Below, one piece after another: positions 4,133 to 5,221 of a stretch of 5,221 nucleotides of DNA (position 1 is the first letter of the stretch; every line of letters starts with the position of its first letter). The notes under the pieces were generated by a model. That model was not told the origin of the DNA. It did not search any database and saw nothing but the letters and a program-made list of their open reading frames with translations. The stretch spans positions 1 through 5,221 of the forward strand of contig CAZIET010000038.1 in assembly GCA_964538405.1 (NCBI GenBank), in the 5' to 3' direction. Position numbers and translations under genes: made by a program. Source of the DNA: JAGVWT01 sp964538405 (GTDB lineage: Archaea > Nanobdellota > Nanobdellia > Pacearchaeales > GW2011-AR1).

Positions 4133-5221
4133 TCAAATAAGTTTAGTTTGCTTTTTTCCTTCAATAATTTCCTTTGTCTCTACTCCAAATACCTGTAAAA
4201 TATTTTCAACCGCTGGCAAAAGTTGATTTTCAAGATAATATTTTATATCATAATTCCCTTTTTCATCTGGAAGTTTTACTCGATCACGAACAAGCTTCTT
4301 TTCCTTTGTTTCTGCTACGAAATATTGAACTAAATTTCCTATTGTGATTGGGATTTTCTTTTCCTGCATTTTTCTTGCAGCAATCACATGTGGGGTGATG
4401 GCCTTATATTCTTCTAAGGATTTTCTTAGTTGGGTTTTTATAATTAACACTTCTTTCTTAACTTCTCTTTTCTTTAATTTAGTGATTATTTCTTTAACAT
4501 AATTTAACGCTCTTTTTTCATTTCCGTCTTCAAGAACGTACTTAAGGACATTATTCTGAACATCCCTAGCTAAAGGACACCAGTCTCTTCTGACAGTTTC
4601 AAATCCACGAATCTTCAATCTGCCGTTTTTTTCAATCAGCGCATATTTCTTCTTTGCTCCAATAGTTCCTGTTCTTTTTGTAACCCAAATCCCTCTTCTA
4701 TAGAATCCATCAAGTTCTAGTTCCATTATTCCCGGAAGTTCATCATTTAATTTGTTAAGAAAATCAAGAACATCTTTTTCTTTTTTATTATCCATCAAAA
4801 AGGCTATGCTATCTGTGTCGCTGTAGATTACTTTGTATCCTGATTTGTTTATTTTTTCAATGGAATCTTTTATCGCTTTTCTTGCAAATGCCGCTGTTGC
4901 TGCGGCTGCCTCACGGCAGTAATATCTTGCTCCAAAAAAGCCTTGGTAACCATACGAGGCATTTGCCAAAAGTTTGAAAGCATTGCTCCTAGCCCTTTTC
5001 AAGGAATTATCCTCTGTTTTCAGTTCCTTTTTATATTGCTTTCTTTTTTCTATAATGTCTTTAAGCATTTCAGGAAAAAATCCTGGTTTTTTTGAGAAGC
5101 AAACTTTCTTTCCATCAACTTCAATGATATGAGCAACTTTTTCTGGTTTTTCCAGCAAAGTTGATTTTGACAAATTGTAATTTACAATTGTGCTTCCATA
5201 ACTGAAAAAAAAAAAAAAAAT
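4133..5221 (-). CDS. polB: DNA polymerase B (family B), C-terminal part; 5' end cut by the window edge
   Basis: The replicative-type polymerase is open through the window edge; 362 residues are visible from the codon at 5221-5219. The TTG at 5173 is an internal Leu codon, not a start. Visible parts of the palm, fingers and thumb (numbered from the window edge) are a region II remnant YGSTIVNYNLS (8-18), region III KLLANASYGYQGFFGARYYC (83-102) with the nucleotide-binding Lys and Tyr, region I YSDTDS (133-138) with both catalytic Asp, GFYRRGIWVTK then AKKKYAL, RGFETVRRDW, and thumb motifs YKAITPHV and YYLENQLLPAVENILQVFG. Archaeal enzymes are about 775 residues, so the N-terminal and exonuclease domains lie outside. 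A segment RTGTIGA between WVTK and KKKYAL looks like an insertion relative to Thermococcales enzymes. The C-terminus ends in QTKLI, an incomplete PCNA-binding motif. The first six codons come from a poly-T run (minus strand) and are suspect. It is the upstream gene of a unit with the methyltransferase and PUA genes. Confidence 0.95.
   Translation of the reverse strand: MFFFFFSYGSTIVNYNLSKSTLLEKPEKVAHIIEVDGKKVCFSKKPGFFPEMLKDIIEKRKQYKKELKTEDNSLKRARSNAFKLLANASYGYQGFFGARYYCREAAAATAAFARKAIKDSIEKINKSGYKVIYSDTDSIAFLMDNKKEKDVLDFLNKLNDELPGIMELELDGFYRRGIWVTKRTGTIGAKKKYALIEKNGRLKIRGFETVRRDWCPLARDVQNNVLKYVLEDGNEKRALNYVKEIITKLKKREVKKEVLIIKTQLRKSLEEYKAITPHVIAARKMQEKKIPITIGNLVQYFVAETKEKKLVRDRVKLPDEKGNYDIKYYLENQLLPAVENILQVFGVETKEIIEGKKQTKLI
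5205..5220. repeat. Poly-A run of 16 at the contig end (likely artefact)
   Basis: Sixteen A bases followed by one T end the window. On the minus strand they would encode five Phe in a row (the TTC at 5206-5204 included) just where family B polymerases carry the region II catalytic Asp. That is not credible for a working enzyme, so the run is probably a sequencing or assembly artefact at the contig edge. Confidence 0.6.

Noticed and set aside
5171..5173. A split PolB with a separate gene starting at the TTG at 5173
   Set aside because: The frame stays open upstream and reads YGSTIVNYN, which continues the family's region II; there is no sign of a gene boundary.
5173..5189. Near-perfect 8-bp palindrome AATTGTAA/TTACAATT
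   Set aside because: It lies inside polB and is fully explained by the codons for conserved residues IVNYNL.

Overview
The window looks like a piece of a low-GC archaeal genome, most likely a DPANN-type lineage (Woesearchaeota or Pacearchaeota-like). That placement is an inference from four things: a B-family DNA polymerase, a short archaeal type II methionine aminopeptidase, a NOL1/NOP2/Sun methyltransferase with a PUA partner, and AT-rich TATA boxes about 25 nt upstream of start codons with no room for a leader. Genes are packed tightly. The longest stretch without a gene is the 50 bp between the divergent genes at 1692-1741. Two genes are cut by the window edges, and a 10-N assembly gap lies at 910-919. 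The far right end is a 16-nt poly-A run that is probably not genomic.

Layout, left to right. At 2-316 (+) is the 3' part of a receiver-like protein whose phospho-acceptor Asp appears to be Asn. Converging on it is a minus-strand pair at 320-1691: a DEDDh exonuclease of the Rv2179c-like type, followed 1 nt later by methionine aminopeptidase (map). Across a 50-bp divergent promoter region lies a DUF1801 gene (1742-2200, +). A small exported SCP2-like protein follows (2225-2695, +) with its own TATA box laid over the DUF1801 stop codon. It overlaps by 14 bp the end of a second minus-strand operon (5221-2682), which runs polB (C-terminal half), an m5C RNA methyltransferase, then a PUA-domain protein.

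The two minus-strand clusters are informational or protein-maturation genes: replication, RNA modification, RNA trimming and N-terminal Met removal. The plus-strand genes are accessory in character: a degenerate receiver, a bacterial-type DUF1801 protein and an exported lipid-binding-like protein. I found no defence system, mobile element, CRISPR array or RNA gene. The points most worth checking are a single TATA box that seems to serve two divergent genes, the RsmF-like methyltransferase and PUA parts encoded as two ORFs overlapping by ATGA, the degenerate receiver, and two assembly problems that fall on catalytic motifs of map and polB.
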